The notes under the pieces: generated by a model
Databases searched by the model: none
Told to the model about the DNA's origin: nothing
Seen by the model: only the letters and a program-made list of their open reading frames with translations
Assembly: GCA_014898425.1 (NCBI GenBank)
Contig: RCSZ01000021.1
Location: forward strand, 1 to 64,000
DNA length: 64,000 bases
DNA from: Botryotinia globosa
Taxonomy: Eukaryota > Ascomycota > Leotiomycetes > Helotiales > Sclerotiniaceae
Direction: 5' to 3'
In this document: piece by piece, positions 1 through 11,746 of the stretch
Numbering within the stretch: the first letter of the stretch is position 1
Layout of the letters: the number at the start of each line of letters is the position of its first letter
Made by a program: the position numbers and the translations under genes

Positions 1-164
1 AACATCATTAAATCCCAAATCTTTTCTAGATTTCAAATATATATATATATATATATATTTAACCCTAAAAACCCTAAATATTTTGTAATACCAGTAAAAC
101 TAGTAATATCAGTTAGTAGGATGTTAGGGTTACCCCCCAGTTGCAATCTGCCTTCCTACTTTCT

Positions 165-1300
165 TTAAAGAAATCTATCTCTCTAATTAATATTCTTTAT
201 ATTAATTATATTCTTTTATTATTATTATTATTATTTATTATATTCTTATTATTATTAAATTTAATTTTTTTTTCTTTTAATAATAATAATATATTATTTC
301 CATTTTTAATTTTCTTTGATATTCTTCTTATTTATATATTTCTTATTTATATATTTCTTATTTATATTAATATGATTATTATTATTATTCTTTTTCTTAT
401 TCTTCTTATCTTCTTATTCATATTCTTTATATTCACTTCATTTATATTCATTTGATTTATATTATTCTTCTAATTATTCTTAATCTTTTTATTATTATTA
501 TTCTTTTTATTTATATTCACTTCATTTATATTCACTTCATTTATATTCACTTCATTTATATTCATCTCATTTATATTATTCTTTTTATTATTATTCTTTA
601 TATTCTTTATATTCTTTATATTCTTTATATTCTTATTCTTCTTATTTATAATCTTTTTAAAATTAATATTCTTATTTCTATTCTTTTTATTAGTATTATT
701 TTTATTATTTTTATTATTTTTATTCTTCTTTTTCTTTTTCTTCTTTTTCTTATTATTATTTTTTTCAATATTCTTATAAATATTTTTATTAATAATTTGT
801 TTTTTTATATTCTTTTTCTTTATATTCTTTTTATTTATATTCTTTTTATTTTTCTTTTTCTTTTCTTTATTAATTTTCTTATTAATAAACTTCTTATTAA
901 TATTCTTCTTATTAATATTTTTCTTATTAATATTCTTTATATTAGTATTCTTATTCTTATTCTTATTAATATTTTTCTTATTAATATTCTTTGTATTAGT
1001 ATTCTTTTTATTAATATTCTTATTCTTATTTTTCTTATTAATATTCTTATTTATATTCTTATTTATATTCTTATTCTTCTTATTTTTTTTATGTATATTC
1101 TTTTTCTTTTTCTTATTATAATTATTTTTATTATTATTCTTTTTATTATTATTCTTTTTATTATTATTCTTTTTATTATTATTCTTTTTATTATTATTCT
1201 TTTTATTATTATTCTTTTTATTATTATTCTTTTTATTAGTATTAAATTAATATTAAAATTTCGATTATGTGATTCAATTATCCTATATTTCTTTTAGATT
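165..1300. repeat. T/A-rich simple-sequence arm of copy 1
   Basis: This arm is an imperfect mosaic of TTATTATT, TTATATTC and TTCTTATTAATA motifs. A clean 15-bp tandem (TTATTATTATTCTTT-like) lies at about 1125-1240. A shorter version of the same arm opens copy 2 at about 2360-2850 and starts with nearly the same bases (TCTAATTAATATTCTTTATA), so the arm has expanded or contracted since duplication. Confidence 0.7.
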
Positions 1301-1449
1301 GGTTATCATTATATAAATTGAAGCTTTTCCAAAACTAGTACAAATCGATCAATTTAAGAGATAATTTAAATCTTTTTTTAGAATTCAATATATAAATGAA
1401 AATAAATCCTTTTTTTTTATAAAATTTTATAAAAATTTTTATTTTATAT

Positions 1450-2255
1450 TGAATTAGAGGTGGTGATCAAATTTATTTATTTTGCTGGTTACTATTCCCC
1501 TGCTTTCAAAAATTATTATAGCTTTTCTTTAATCTTTTCAAAATTAGGGTTAATTCAATTGAATACAGAAACCTTAAAATAAAAGATTTCGAAATTCTAA
1601 TTTTGAATAATTATTATTCAATTGAATCTTTATTAATTTCTTTTTTTAGATTTTCGAAAAGCTTTAAATTTAAGTTAGGAGAGGTGGTGACCAATTGGTG
1701 ACTTTTAATGCTTTTTCGCTGGTTATCATTTTCTTGTTTTTTATAAATTATTATAGCTTTTTCAATCTCTTTAAAATTAGGGTTATTTCAATTCAATATA
1801 AAAACCTTATTATAAAAGCTACTCGAAATTCTAATTTTGAATAAATATAATTCAATTGAATCTCTATTAATTTCTTTTTTTAGAATTCCAAAAAGCTTTA
1901 AATTAAAGTTAGGAGAGGTGGTGACCAATTGGTGACTTTTAATGCTTTTTTGCTGGTTATTATTCTTTTGTTTTTTATAAATTATTATAGCTTTTTTAAT
2001 CTCTTCAAAATTAGGGTTATTTCAATTGAATATAGAAACCTCAATATAAAAGATTTCGAAATTCTAATTTCGAATAAATATAATTCAATTGAATCTCTAT
2101 TAAATTCTTTTTTCAGATTTTCGAAAAGCTTTAAATTAAAGTTAGGAGAGGTGGTGACCAATTGGAATGTTTTTGGTTGGGTTATTATTTTCTTTAGGGT
2201 TGTGGTTACTACTAGTGCTGACCATTAATAAAATCCTTGGAATAATAGTTAGAGA
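1450..2255. repeat. Tandem array A: three units of about 233 bp
   Basis: The landmark GAGGTGGTGACCAATTGG recurs at 1681, 1915 and 2148, spacing 234 and 233 bp. Each unit also carries AAAATTAGGGTT, TTCAATTGAATCT and TTTTCGAAAAGCTTTAAAT landmarks in the same order. The third unit runs into a distinct tail at 2162-2252. Confidence 0.85.
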
Positions 2256-2884
2256 TATAAGCTAATATTATTTAATAAAGCAAGTATATTAAATAGAATT
2301 GAAAACTTTTTTAGAAAGAAATTCTATTTATATTTACAAATAGTATTGTAATAATATTGTATAAAAATATCTATCTTTCTAATTAATATTCTTTATATTA
2401 ATTATTATTATTTATTATATTCTTTTTATTATTATTATTATTTATTATATTCTTATTATTATTATTAATATTAATTTTTTTTTCTTTTAATATTAATAAT
2501 ATATTAATTTTTTTTTTTTTAATATTCTTCTTATTCATATTTTTCTTATTTATATATTTCTATATATTCTTTTAATATTCTTATTTATATTCTTATTATT
2601 ATTTTTCTTTTTCTTATTATTTTTATTATTTTTATTCTTCTTATTCTTCTTATTCTTCTTATTTATATTCTAATTATAATTAATATTCTTATTTATATTC
2701 TTATTAATATTCTTATAATTTATATTATTTTCATTAATAATCTTTTTATTTATATTCTTCTTTTAAATATCCTTCTTATTAGTATTCTTCTTATTAATAT
2801 TCTTTTTTTTCTTTTTCTTATTATTATTTTTCTTATTAATATTGAATTAATATTGAAATTTCGATTATATAATTCGACTATTCC

Positions 2885-3852
2885 ACACCTCTTTTCGACT
2901 AGTTATTACTATACAAATTGAAGCTTTTTCAAAACGAATATCAATCGATCAATTTAAAAGATAATTTAAATCTATTTTTAGAATTCAATATAAAAAGAAA
3001 AATAAGCCCTAATTCTTTATAAAATTTTATTAAATTTTCAATTTATATTGAATTAAAAGTAATAATCAAATTTATTCATTTTGCTGGTTATTACTCCCCT
3101 GCCTTCAAAAATTATTATAGCTTTTTCTTCAATTTCTTCAAAATTAGGATTATTTCAATTCAATATAGAAACTTTATTATAAAAGCTTTTCGAATTCTAA
3201 TTTCAAATAAATATTATTCAATTGAATTTATATTAATTTCTTTTTTCAGATTTTCGAAAAGCTTTAGATTAAAGTCAAGAGAGGTGATAACCAATTGATA
3301 ACTTTTAATACTTTTTCACTAATTACTATCCCCCTATTTTTTATAAATTACTATAGCTTTTTCAATCTCTTCAAAATTAGAGTTATTTTAATTCAATATA
3401 AAAACTCTAATAAAATAGCTTTTCTAAATCTAATTTCAAATAATTAATATTCAATTGAATCTTTATTCATTTCTTTTTTTAAATTTCAAAAAAACCTTAA
3501 ATTAAAGTTAGAAAAGGTAGTGATCAATTAATAACTTTTAATACTTTTTGCTAATTATCATTCTCTTATTTTTAAAAATTACTATAACTTTTTTTCAACC
3601 TTTTCAAAATTAGGGTTATTTCAATTCAATATAAAAACTTTAATATAAAGAATTTCTAATTTATAATTTCAAATTAATATTATTCAATTGAATCTTTATT
3701 AATTTCTTTTTTTAAATTTTCGAAAAGCCCAAAATTGAAGCTAGGAGAGGTGGTAACCAATTGGAGCGTTTTTGGCTGGGTCACCACCCCCCTTAGGGTT
3801 ATAGTCACCACTAGTGCTGACCACCAATAAAATCCTTGGAATAATAGTTAGG
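2885..3852. repeat. Tandem array B: diverged copy of array A
   Basis: The same landmark occurs at about 3281, 3514 and 3747, spacing 233 bp, so the two arrays are offset by about 1600 bp. In this copy the landmark is eroded by G-to-A and C-to-T changes (for example GAGGTGATAACCAATTGATA and AAGGTAGTGATCAATTAATA), the RIP signature. The tail at 3761-3852 keeps several C residues that are T in copy 1, so both copies were hit independently. Confidence 0.8.
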
Positions 3853-3860
3853 AAGTTGTA

Positions 3861-5520
3861 TGGGGATTCAAAATCCTCTATTACTGCTCAAGATATACAT
3901 TATCGCTTTGAATGAAGACCAAGATGTGATAGAGAATACTTATTTTAGTCATTCTCCGATCCTCCGATAGTCCCGCAATGATTTCCTGTTGGGATAATTC
4001 CATTTTCGTACACAAGTCTTTCAAAATCATGCCTTCCTGCTTGATATAGGAACAAGAAAGGATTGTAGCATGAATCAAAAGCCTAGTTGAAGTATAAGCC
4101 ACCAGTCTTAGTCCTTTTTGATTATCTGCACGACAACAAAGTGTCCAATGAATGCGGTAATCCGGGTCAAGCTCTCTTAGCTTAATTTGTATGAGAAACC
4201 AGATGTTCTAATTACCGCACGAAGGAAGGATTTGCGCATCAAGTTAGAGCTGGGAATAGATGGAGAACCTTAGCTTGTGTGATTTACAGGTACTCAGATG
4301 ATCAGATAATACATTCTGCTTGCGGTAATTCCAGTTCCAGCTTATATGGGAGATCTCAAACTCGAATTACCGCACAATTGAGATGCGCTGGTTGGATAAC
4401 AAGGGCAAAAATAAAATCAGGCACCAATTTTAACTATTTACAAGTCTCAGCAATTGAAAAGAATGGTCTTTGGTGTGTTCATTCCTTGGTGATATACCAA
4501 TGTCAACAGGTGTGAGATAATCGAGGTTTACACTCATCCCGAATTTGGTATGAAACATGATGGAACTCAAGACCGAAGGGCCAATAGCAAATACATTGAA
4601 TCAGCTCTAGACCAGCAAATGACATGACAGTGTCCTTCCATTGCAATAATTTGAGGATGTATTTTGGTTGCCTTGATACGAGTTTGACTTTCTAAATCTG
4701 AAGATTATCTCCGATCAGGGATGTCTTCCAATTGAATTGATATATAGTTGACATAGAGTAGGTACTCTGATAATTCTCGGGTATCTCCGTGATCTGTCTA
4801 TGTTCCATTGGTAGATAGTCCTGATATGATTGCATCGACCCTTGAGTACGTAAGGACTTGAAAGACCCAGATCATGCTTGGACACGAATGCACAGCAATC
4901 AATCGATATTTAGATTCGAGACAAAGTATTTCGATTGATGATACCTAGATCATTTGGTTGACCACTGATGCTTCTTGACAGAGATGGCCGACTATGTCAT
5001 TTACTGGCTCGAGAAGCTTGTGGCGTGCTACTTCAACGGTCCTCAATGATCTGGACTACAGATTATCAGTATGAGTGATCTCGAAGATTCCTGGTTATAT
5101 TAATTACAAATTCGAAATACAGAACGATAAACAGATTTAATAATACACAGACGACAGTTGAGGCTATAGATACTCCATTAAGAGTGACTACCCCTGCTTC
5201 TAAAGAGTTTCTTTGAAAGATATTGAGTTGTTATCAAACCAACCTGCCATATCTCGTCCAAGACTTCAGCTCATCCAATTTTTATGGAATGGATTTCAGT
5301 TGAGAAAGAAGATGAGCCTCCACACTACATAAATTCGATCATCAAACGTCATGGTAAACTGAACGATTTGAAATAAAATAATTCAGCAGGTTGTATTGTT
5401 GGAGATACCAGATATATAAATCTGGAAGACCTAACCATTCTCTTCATATAGTCTCACCAAAAACGTCTTTATCCTCAGTTCAAGTTAACTTTGACACCCA
5501 TCACTCTCGTTTGTTTCACG
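3861..5520. other. No gene recognised; relic-like sequence
   Basis: Composition is normal, but no open frame is long enough or similar enough to a known protein to call. A 73-codon frame on the minus strand (3881-4102) and a 78-codon frame on the plus strand (4279-4515) were considered and not accepted. The stretch holds the small inverted repeats annotated separately. Confidence 0.5.
4153..4374. repeat. Two nested inverted-repeat pairs, TGCGGTAATT...AATTACCGCA
   Basis: TGCGGTAATCC at 4153-4163 faces TAATTACCGCA at 4209-4219. TGCGGTAATTC at 4321-4331 faces a perfect 11-bp complement, GAATTACCGCA, at 4364-4374. The outermost pair (4153 and 4374) also forms an inverted repeat of about 222 bp. 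This could be a miniature foldback element or its remnant. No target-site duplication is obvious. Confidence 0.5.
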
Positions 5521-6606
5521 CTAGAGTGATCCGACACGGATCTTCTTCTGCTCTGCTCTCATTTCACGATTCCAAGCTGCCAGGAACCGCTTTTTTAGTT
5601 CAGGATTCTCGAAATCTGCTCCATCTAATGCACCCAGGCTAGAAGCGCCAGCCAAAATTCCTGCTCCACCTACACCGGCACCAATGATTCCACCTACAGC
5701 AGCACCTCCCATGGCGACACCTTGACACCACGCAAAGATACTACCCGCTTCGACAAGGCCTATACTAGATTGCCAAGCTGCTGCTGCGGAACCAGCAATG
5801 GGGCCTGCAGCTGAAAATCCAACTGCTCCAAGGACAGGTACTGCGGCGACGGAGGCAATGGTAACAGCCCCACCTAGAACTTGGAACCCAAATCGGTAAG
5901 GATGATTTTTAATATAGCTTCCGATTCCTATTTGCGAAATAACCGATTTAAAGGTTAGACAAGTATATCACATAAAGCGGACCCAAAGATGTCTGAGAGA
6001 TTAAAAAGGAGCGAGGACAATACTACGTAGGCAAACGGAATAGATAAAAATGAGCGACGAACCTTTCTTGCGAAGACTTAACATTTCTTCTATAAACCCT
6101 GGACACAAGCATCCCAGAACCTTTGGAGTGATTGGTAAATCCCAAAGATCTTCCGGAAAGCTTCCTATAGCAATGAGCCTCTGAATCTCCCCCCCGTCAT
6201 CTACGCTTTCATCTATTTCATGAAACAGCTGGTGACCCAAGGTAACTTCGTATAAAATACTGCCTAATGCGAAGAGTTCTGCACGAGCGACTTTTTCTTC
6301 CGTGGTATTAAGTCTGTCTGAAATGGCTTCCGGAAGCTGGTAACGTGTTGGATACTGTGTCGCTGTCATTAGTGAAGCTGGTTGGTCCTGAAAAAGATTC
6401 TCCACAGATCCGTTGTCATTTAGTACGAAATCAAAATTGCGGACATTTTTACGACCGCTAGTCTGCTTATCTGTGAAGAATAGCTTATGTATCGAATGTG
6501 CCCATTGTAACTTCAGCTTGGATTGACGGCTGGGATCGACCTCTTCGCAATTCTTTTCATATACTGGTAATCGAACTTTGCATATTGCTCGCTCTGACGC
6601 CTCCAT
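5521..6606 (-). CDS. Pseudokinase C-lobe fused to ISG12/IFI6-27-like domain
   Basis: Exons are 6606-6063 and 5927-5521. The 135-bp intron has a CTAACC branch point and an ATAG acceptor, and the phases match, giving 316 residues. Residues about 1-180 resemble the back half of a protein kinase: a region like QYPTRYQLPEAISDRL (activation/P+1 area) and AELFALGSILYEVTLG (helix F area with subdomain IX). There is no glycine-rich loop or VAIK lysine, and the HRD and DFG motifs are not recognisable, so catalysis is unlikely. Residues about 200-270 are Gly/Ala-rich with GFSAAGPIAGSAAAAWQSS and EAGSIFAWCQ, the pattern of the interferon-induced 6/27 (ISG12) family, which are small hydrophobic membrane proteins. 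A charged tail (KKRFLAAWNREMRAEQKK) ends the protein. Family assignments are from memory of motifs and the function is unknown. The two parts could be separate genes if the intron call is wrong. Confidence 0.6.
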
Positions 6607-8188
6607 TTTGTTCTATATCTTGGGATATACGAGTACGAAAATTAAAAATTCCGTCTTGAAATCAATGTAGATAGATGATTATGAAAGAGGGATGCTCGAT
6701 AAAAGAGTCATGTTTTATAATTTCTTGCAGCGTTGCACATGATCTAAATGGCTTAAACAATGCGGGGAAGGATATTGTTGTCTACCCTACCCACAGCTAT
6801 TGGATGATGAGTTGAAACAAAGGCCTAAAATTTTGTGGGTCCGTGAGTGATATTCCATATGTTGATTGGCTAAAGTAAACAGTCCTTTTTTATCTGTTAG
6901 ATCAATCGGTGCTCAATATTAATTAGGAGGTAGGCTTACTCTCTCCTTTCTTAAGATATATGTGCCGGATCGTGCTCAGTCGTAGAATATCGCAATCACT
7001 CTACACTTGCCAAAGTATTTCATAAGACTTTGATCCATTCCGTTATTGAACAGTAGGTGGCAATCAAGAAGCAAAGTTCAGGGCAGATGACAATCCACAT
7101 GGAGGAGGCTGCTTAGGGGGAGAGATGTTGGTCTCATCCTCTAGAAAGCACCGGAGTGTAACGGGCTAAGATTGGTGAAGTTGCTAACACAGTCCTGAAT
7201 CAAAACATACGTGAGTGCCCTCGCCATGTATATCGAAGATGCTGCAGTCATGACAGAGCACAATAAGTGAGTGTGGAAGGTTAAAAGGGATACTAAGAAG
7301 GGGTTGCTTCAATAGTAGTTGGGAAGCTCGTGTTAGATTCTTCATCACAGGCAATATCCGGTAGATAATCAAAGATACTATGTTCAGAATGCGAGGTTCT
7401 TCCGGAATCTTGATAGTTATACAACTCTGGGATGACCCGCGAACAAGCGTTCGGTGGACAGAATTTTTGTTGACAAGGTCAGAAAAGCTTAGGCTGTAAC
7501 TTGCCAAAGGTATAGGTATTAAAGTATATCCATGTCTCGAAAAACTACTAAGGAATGAATGGGAATGAAACAGATTCCTCTGATGTGTCCAAATTGTAAT
7601 CACATTCTACCAGCTCGATATAACTTTAGACTAGAATTGTAGACAGACTACAAGGCAGCTTTCGAACTAGCATGACTAGTGTAACTTGGCAGATTTTGCA
7701 ATGGGATCCTCATTGAATGAGCACATCTACTCATGTAGAAAAGATAATACTGGACTGGCATGAACTATTGCACGGGCGTGAACATCTAAGCCAAAACTCG
7801 AAAACTTAATTTCTCATCTTTCGTAACTAATTAATTTGAAATATTGCACAAGTATCACGACATCTCAATAGCTTCATGGCGTAACGTTTCTACTGTGGGG
7901 AAAATTGCTTTCGTGCGAGCGTGCCTCAGGTAAATCAACCCATCAATCGAATCACGTCCAAAAATAACGCGGGATGCAGATTATCCAGTGATCTGCATTG
8001 TGGAAGATAATCACGACATCCGACTTATGTTTGCGTAATTACATGTACAACATTCAAAAAGGCTAAACTAGAATCAACTCGAGAGCTGAAAATGAGATTG
8101 ATTGAAATACCCCGCACCCCTCAATCACCTCTTCCGCTGTATCTGCTTGTGTACCCTCCGTTCCTTCAAATACTTTTTTTGATGAAAA
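6607..8188. other. Intergenic, no gene recognised
   Basis: Bases between the pseudokinase gene and the monooxygenase. A 139-codon frame on the minus strand (7184-7603) has no recognisable family, low-complexity S/L/I composition and no supporting splice context, so it is not called. The last 150 bases are probably the promoter and leader of the downstream gene. Confidence 0.5.
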
Positions 8189-9581
8189 ATGGCCTCCCCA
8201 AATACATCAAGTTCTGAGGTAAATCTCTATTCAGAATACCATCAAAAGTTTCAATCTGCCGTACCTCAAACTGAAGAAGAATGGCTTTCACGCGCATCAG
8301 AGATCTCCCAGATCTTTTCAAAAGACGCTGCAAAGAGAGATATTGATAATAAATCTCCTCGCGATGAAGTTTCATTATTAAAGTCGTCAGGACTGTTAAA
8401 AGTATTGGGTCCAAAAACATATGGTGGCGGTGGTCAATCATGGGATGTCGGATACAAAGTAATCAGAGAGGTTGCTAAAGGTGATGGATCTTTGGGTATG
8501 CTACTTGGATATCACTTGCTTTGGTCAACAACAGCGAATGTTGTGGGAACAGATGAGCAGAAAGATCGATTACAAAAGGAGATAATTGAAAATAATTATT
8601 TCATGGGAGGTAATTGAAATCAGATTAAAGGTCAAGGATAACACTGACACTATCAAACAGGTGCCGTTAATCCAAGAGATTCCGATTTGAGTATCAAATC
8701 AGACGGCGATCACATTGTGTTCAATGGACAGAAGCACTTCAACACTGGTGGAGTTGTATCTGACATAACAATTCTTGAAGGTGTTTTGGAGGGGACTGGG
8801 AAGCATATCTTTGCTGCGGTGCCAACTAGACAACCCGGAATTCAATTTGCAGTGAGTGAGAATGACGATGAAAGTTCCTCTTTAGCAGCTGACATAAATA
8901 TCTCACTAGCACAATTGGAACAACATTGGATTAAGACTCACCGAGTCCGGTAGCGTCAAGATTGAAAATGTTAGGGTTCCCTGGGAAGATGCATTAGGTT
9001 GGAATGCCCGAACCAAGGAACCACTACCTCAAATCCTTACGGTCCCTTTCGCAACCCTACTACTTCCCACCATTCAATTAGTTTTCGCAAACTTCTATAT
9101 CGGAATCTCTCTTGGAGCTATCGAATCAGCAGCCAAGTATACAACGACTTATACGCGCGCGTGGCCTTTCGGCGGAGATAACAAAGGCAGTGCAACAGAG
9201 GAGTGGTATATCCTTGAGCGATATGGCACATTCCACGCACATCTATCGGCAGTTGTAGCTTTAGCGGATTCTGTGGGTAAGAAATTGACAGACCTATATG
9301 CGAAACATCAAGGCGAACGATCAGTTTCTGCACGAGAACGTGGTGAATTGGCAGAAGCTGTTGCAGCTGTCAAGGTTGTAGCTACCGACGTTGGATTAAA
9401 TGTGACAAGTGGAGTATTTGAAATGACTGGAGCAAGAGCGACTAGTAAAAATGTTGGACTGGATCGATTTTGGCGTGATATTAGAACGCATAGTCTTCAT
9501 GACCCTGTTGCTTATAAGAAAAGGGAACTTGGAAGGTGGGCATTGTTAGGAGAGATTCCGGAACCGACTTGGTACACTTGA
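8189..9581 (+). CDS. DszC/SfnB-type flavin monooxygenase (acyl-CoA dehydrogenase fold)
   Basis: Exons are 8189-8609, 8661-8851 and 8910-9581 (introns 51 and 58 bp; GTAATT and GTGAGT donors), giving 427 residues. The family (dibenzothiophene desulfurisation enzyme C, SfnB) uses reduced flavin supplied by a reductase to oxygenate substrates, often organosulfur compounds. Seen here: an N-terminal acyl-CoA dehydrogenase helical domain (residues about 20-140), a central beta domain with NWNNIGLRLTESGSVKIENV and VPWEDALGW, and a C-terminal four-helix domain ending in the family hallmark DRFWRDIRTHSLHDPVAYK. There is no CoA-binding acyl-dehydrogenase signature and no peroxisomal PTS1. The physiological substrate is not predictable. 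The neighbours give no pathway clue, although a second possible sulfur-related locus lies at 48-52 kb. Confidence 0.88.
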
Positions 9582-10153
9582 TCGATTAGTTCTTTTAATA
9601 AAAGAAGCAGACTGTTGAACTCAGAGCCATCCAGCACTTGAGACAAAATGTGATGATGAGGGAGTACCCTAACACTTGATGAAGATGTAGGGTATAGTAC
9701 GCTCTTGAATACTAAGATGACTTCATTTTACCATTAAAATGTATCCATTCGAAGAATAAAAAACTGTCGTAACTCCGTATTTGAAGAAAGTTCACAACTC
9801 AATGGCTTGAAAATTGAAAACAGTCTGGGAATCTGGAAGCAAGATGTGAATAATATACGGGGACAAAATAGGACGCAAGTCCCCATCATCCATAACCTTT
9901 GAAAAGTCGATTCCCGAGACTTCTCAGGAAAATGTATCTGAAAGGAAACAGATTGAATCATGAATACATGCTTGATGAAACCTCAACGATATGATTGAAG
10001 CATTTCTTGAAGAAATTGAAGGGAGACAAAATCAATGTGGATGGATGGCTTACTAAGCTGAAATTATTAGCGTGAGTTCTGTTGACCTTACTTCCAAACC
10101 CCCTCAATACCCAAGCACCCAAGATCCTCATCACTACATATCCAAACGCAATC
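9582..10153. other. Intergenic, no gene recognised
   Basis: It contains the 3' end of the monooxygenase transcript and the promoter of the NDUFB7 gene. Short minus-strand frames here are antisense shadows. Confidence 0.5.
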
Positions 10154-10576
10154 ATGACAGTAACTGAAGCTGTAAAGTCCGCCATTGGACTTTCTGGTGC
10201 TCCATCTACAAGTATGGTTCCTTACCCCTCTAGATCCTACTTTGTGAAAGACGGAAGCTAACACCCGGTTCAGGCGCAACCCGAGAACAAATGAGCGAAG
10301 CCCGATTGCCTATCGCATATCGTGATGGATGCGCCGGTTTATTGATTCCTCTCAACCGTTGTCGGCAGGAGGAATATTATCTTCCATGGAAGTGTGAGGT
10401 GGGTTTGCGAGTCATTCCAGAAGTACTGGAGTATCAAGAACAAGGCTGACATTCGGAATTTCTTGAAACAGCAAGAGAGACATTCCTACGAAAAATGCCA
10501 ATACGATGAATTCAAAAAGAGAGTTGCAAAGATGGACGAATTGAGGGAAGCTAAGGATGGTGCAAGAAGCAATTGA
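10154..10576 (+). CDS. NDUFB7: NADH dehydrogenase (complex I) subunit NDUFB7/B18
   Basis: Exons are 10154-10211, 10274-10398 and 10472-10576, giving 95 residues. This is an accessory subunit of mitochondrial complex I, called NB8M in Yarrowia, on the intermembrane-space side of the membrane arm. The protein shows the family core ARLPIAYRDGCAGLLIPLNR and RQEEYYLPWKCE, followed by ERHSYEKCQYDEFKKRVAKM. The four cysteines form a twin CX9C motif (C-AGLLIPLNR-C and C-EQERHSYEK-C), the substrate of the Mia40 import pathway. The second CX9C is split by the second intron just after its first cysteine and one further residue. The length is typical for the family. The start ATG follows GCAATC, and no longer frame is available upstream. 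Confidence 0.93.
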
Positions 10577-11746
10577 TATGGGAGGGACGATCATGAATCA
10601 ATGGATGTGTACATACGGCATGGAATGGAATACAAGTTTGCATGATATTGGTATGGACCAAGCATGGTGAAAAGGTATTCTTTTTACTGTACAGATTCTG
10701 GAGAAATGTATTGCATGCCTATAAGTGTGTCTTTTGGAGGTTCCGATATGCCTGGGATTCTGGCTTGTAATTCAAGCACTTTCGCATCGGCGCCTCGGTG
10801 GATTATTCCTTGGTTCTTCAGATAGACCTCCAGAGGGTTACATTTTCTTAAGACTATGTTACAGCTACACGCTTTGAGCTGAAGTTTGTCGATAGTTGCT
10901 ACAGGCACAAGGCTTTACTTGCAGATCATGGCAACCCCTCCTGGAGTTTTCATGAACTGACTATCTAGGAATTGACTTTATCATCGCCTGAAGATCAGAT
11001 TCATGTGGACTCGTAGTGTTCTTGGATACGTATGAATACACGTGTGGCACTACGAATCTATGTACATATTGATGTGTTTCATGATATCTATAAGTGGATG
11101 TGTTGACATTGACATGATTCTGAGCGCCGGCCATAAGATTGTAAACAGGTACGTTGAATTTTCACTACAAAAAGTAGTCTCGATAATACATAAATATATG
11201 TCAATTTAATTCCAGTAGTGCATTCTAGAACATAGCACAGGACGAGGGCATTTAGATCATCAGTTACTTCATGCGAACCTATCTACTAAATAGTCACTCC
11301 ATGGAACTACTTCCCTCTCTCGAGCATCCCTACTATTTATTCTGCTAGTGAGTCAGCACGGTATATCGCAAATAGCAGGTGAGTTGTCATGATATCTGGT
11401 TAGACGTCCTATGCAGGTTCACGACCCGCAGGAGTATCTACGCTTTTGGAGAAAACATATCCACCAAAGCTAGTTCGAGAAAATGACGGCGGGCTCAGGC
11501 TGTCCTCCAAAAGCTTGATCATTTACTAGTGTTCTATGAGATCAACCAAAGTCTTCGGGACCTCATTATTCCACTGTGATTACTGTGCTAAAACCAGTAT
11601 AGATTTACTCCATCTCTTTCTTCTCGCCAGTCTCACAGTCTAAAGTAAGTCACATCAGTTCTGTGGGAATGATTAATTTGCTGTCAAGTTAAGTCAATTA
11701 CAAGAGTGCGGTGTCGATGCTATCTGTTTCGGGGAGTCAGTGTTGA
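10577..11746. other. Intergenic, no gene recognised
   Basis: About 1.2 kb between two convergent genes, so it contains two 3' ends. A 74-codon minus-strand frame at 10684-10908 has no recognisable features and is not called. Confidence 0.5.

Larger units (their letters stand above)
1..3860. repeat. AT-rich, RIP-like island (gene-free)
   Basis: The whole block is extremely A/T-rich and has no credible gene. The long open frames in it are artefacts of T-rich simple sequence and translate to runs of I, L, F, Y and N. It contains two diverged copies of one composite repeat. Copy 1 spans about 165-2255 and copy 2 about 2360-3850. The same tail, containing CACTAGTGCTGACCA-like and AATCCTTGGAATAATAGTTAG-like sequence, closes both copies near 2212-2252 and 3812-3852. 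Differences between copies are mostly C/T and G/A, as expected from RIP. Composition changes abruptly to normal at about 3860. Confidence 0.8.

Noticed and set aside
61..140. AACCCTAAAAACCCTAAA and TTAGGGTTA, telomere-like words at the window start
   Set aside because: Only isolated copies, on both strands, and TTAGGGTT is a fixed landmark of each 233-bp unit rather than a tandem telomere array.
141..1297. Open frames of 104 and 281 codons in the AT-rich arm
   Set aside because: Translations are I/L/F/Y/N repeats produced by T-rich simple sequence, with no coding signal.
7184..7603. 139-codon minus-strand frame
   Set aside because: No family features, skewed composition and no plausible neighbouring exons.
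8687..8953. Apparent frameshift in the DszC-like gene
   Set aside because: It is resolved by a normal 58-bp intron (8852-8909) with GTGAGT donor and CACTAG acceptor that restores the family sequence.
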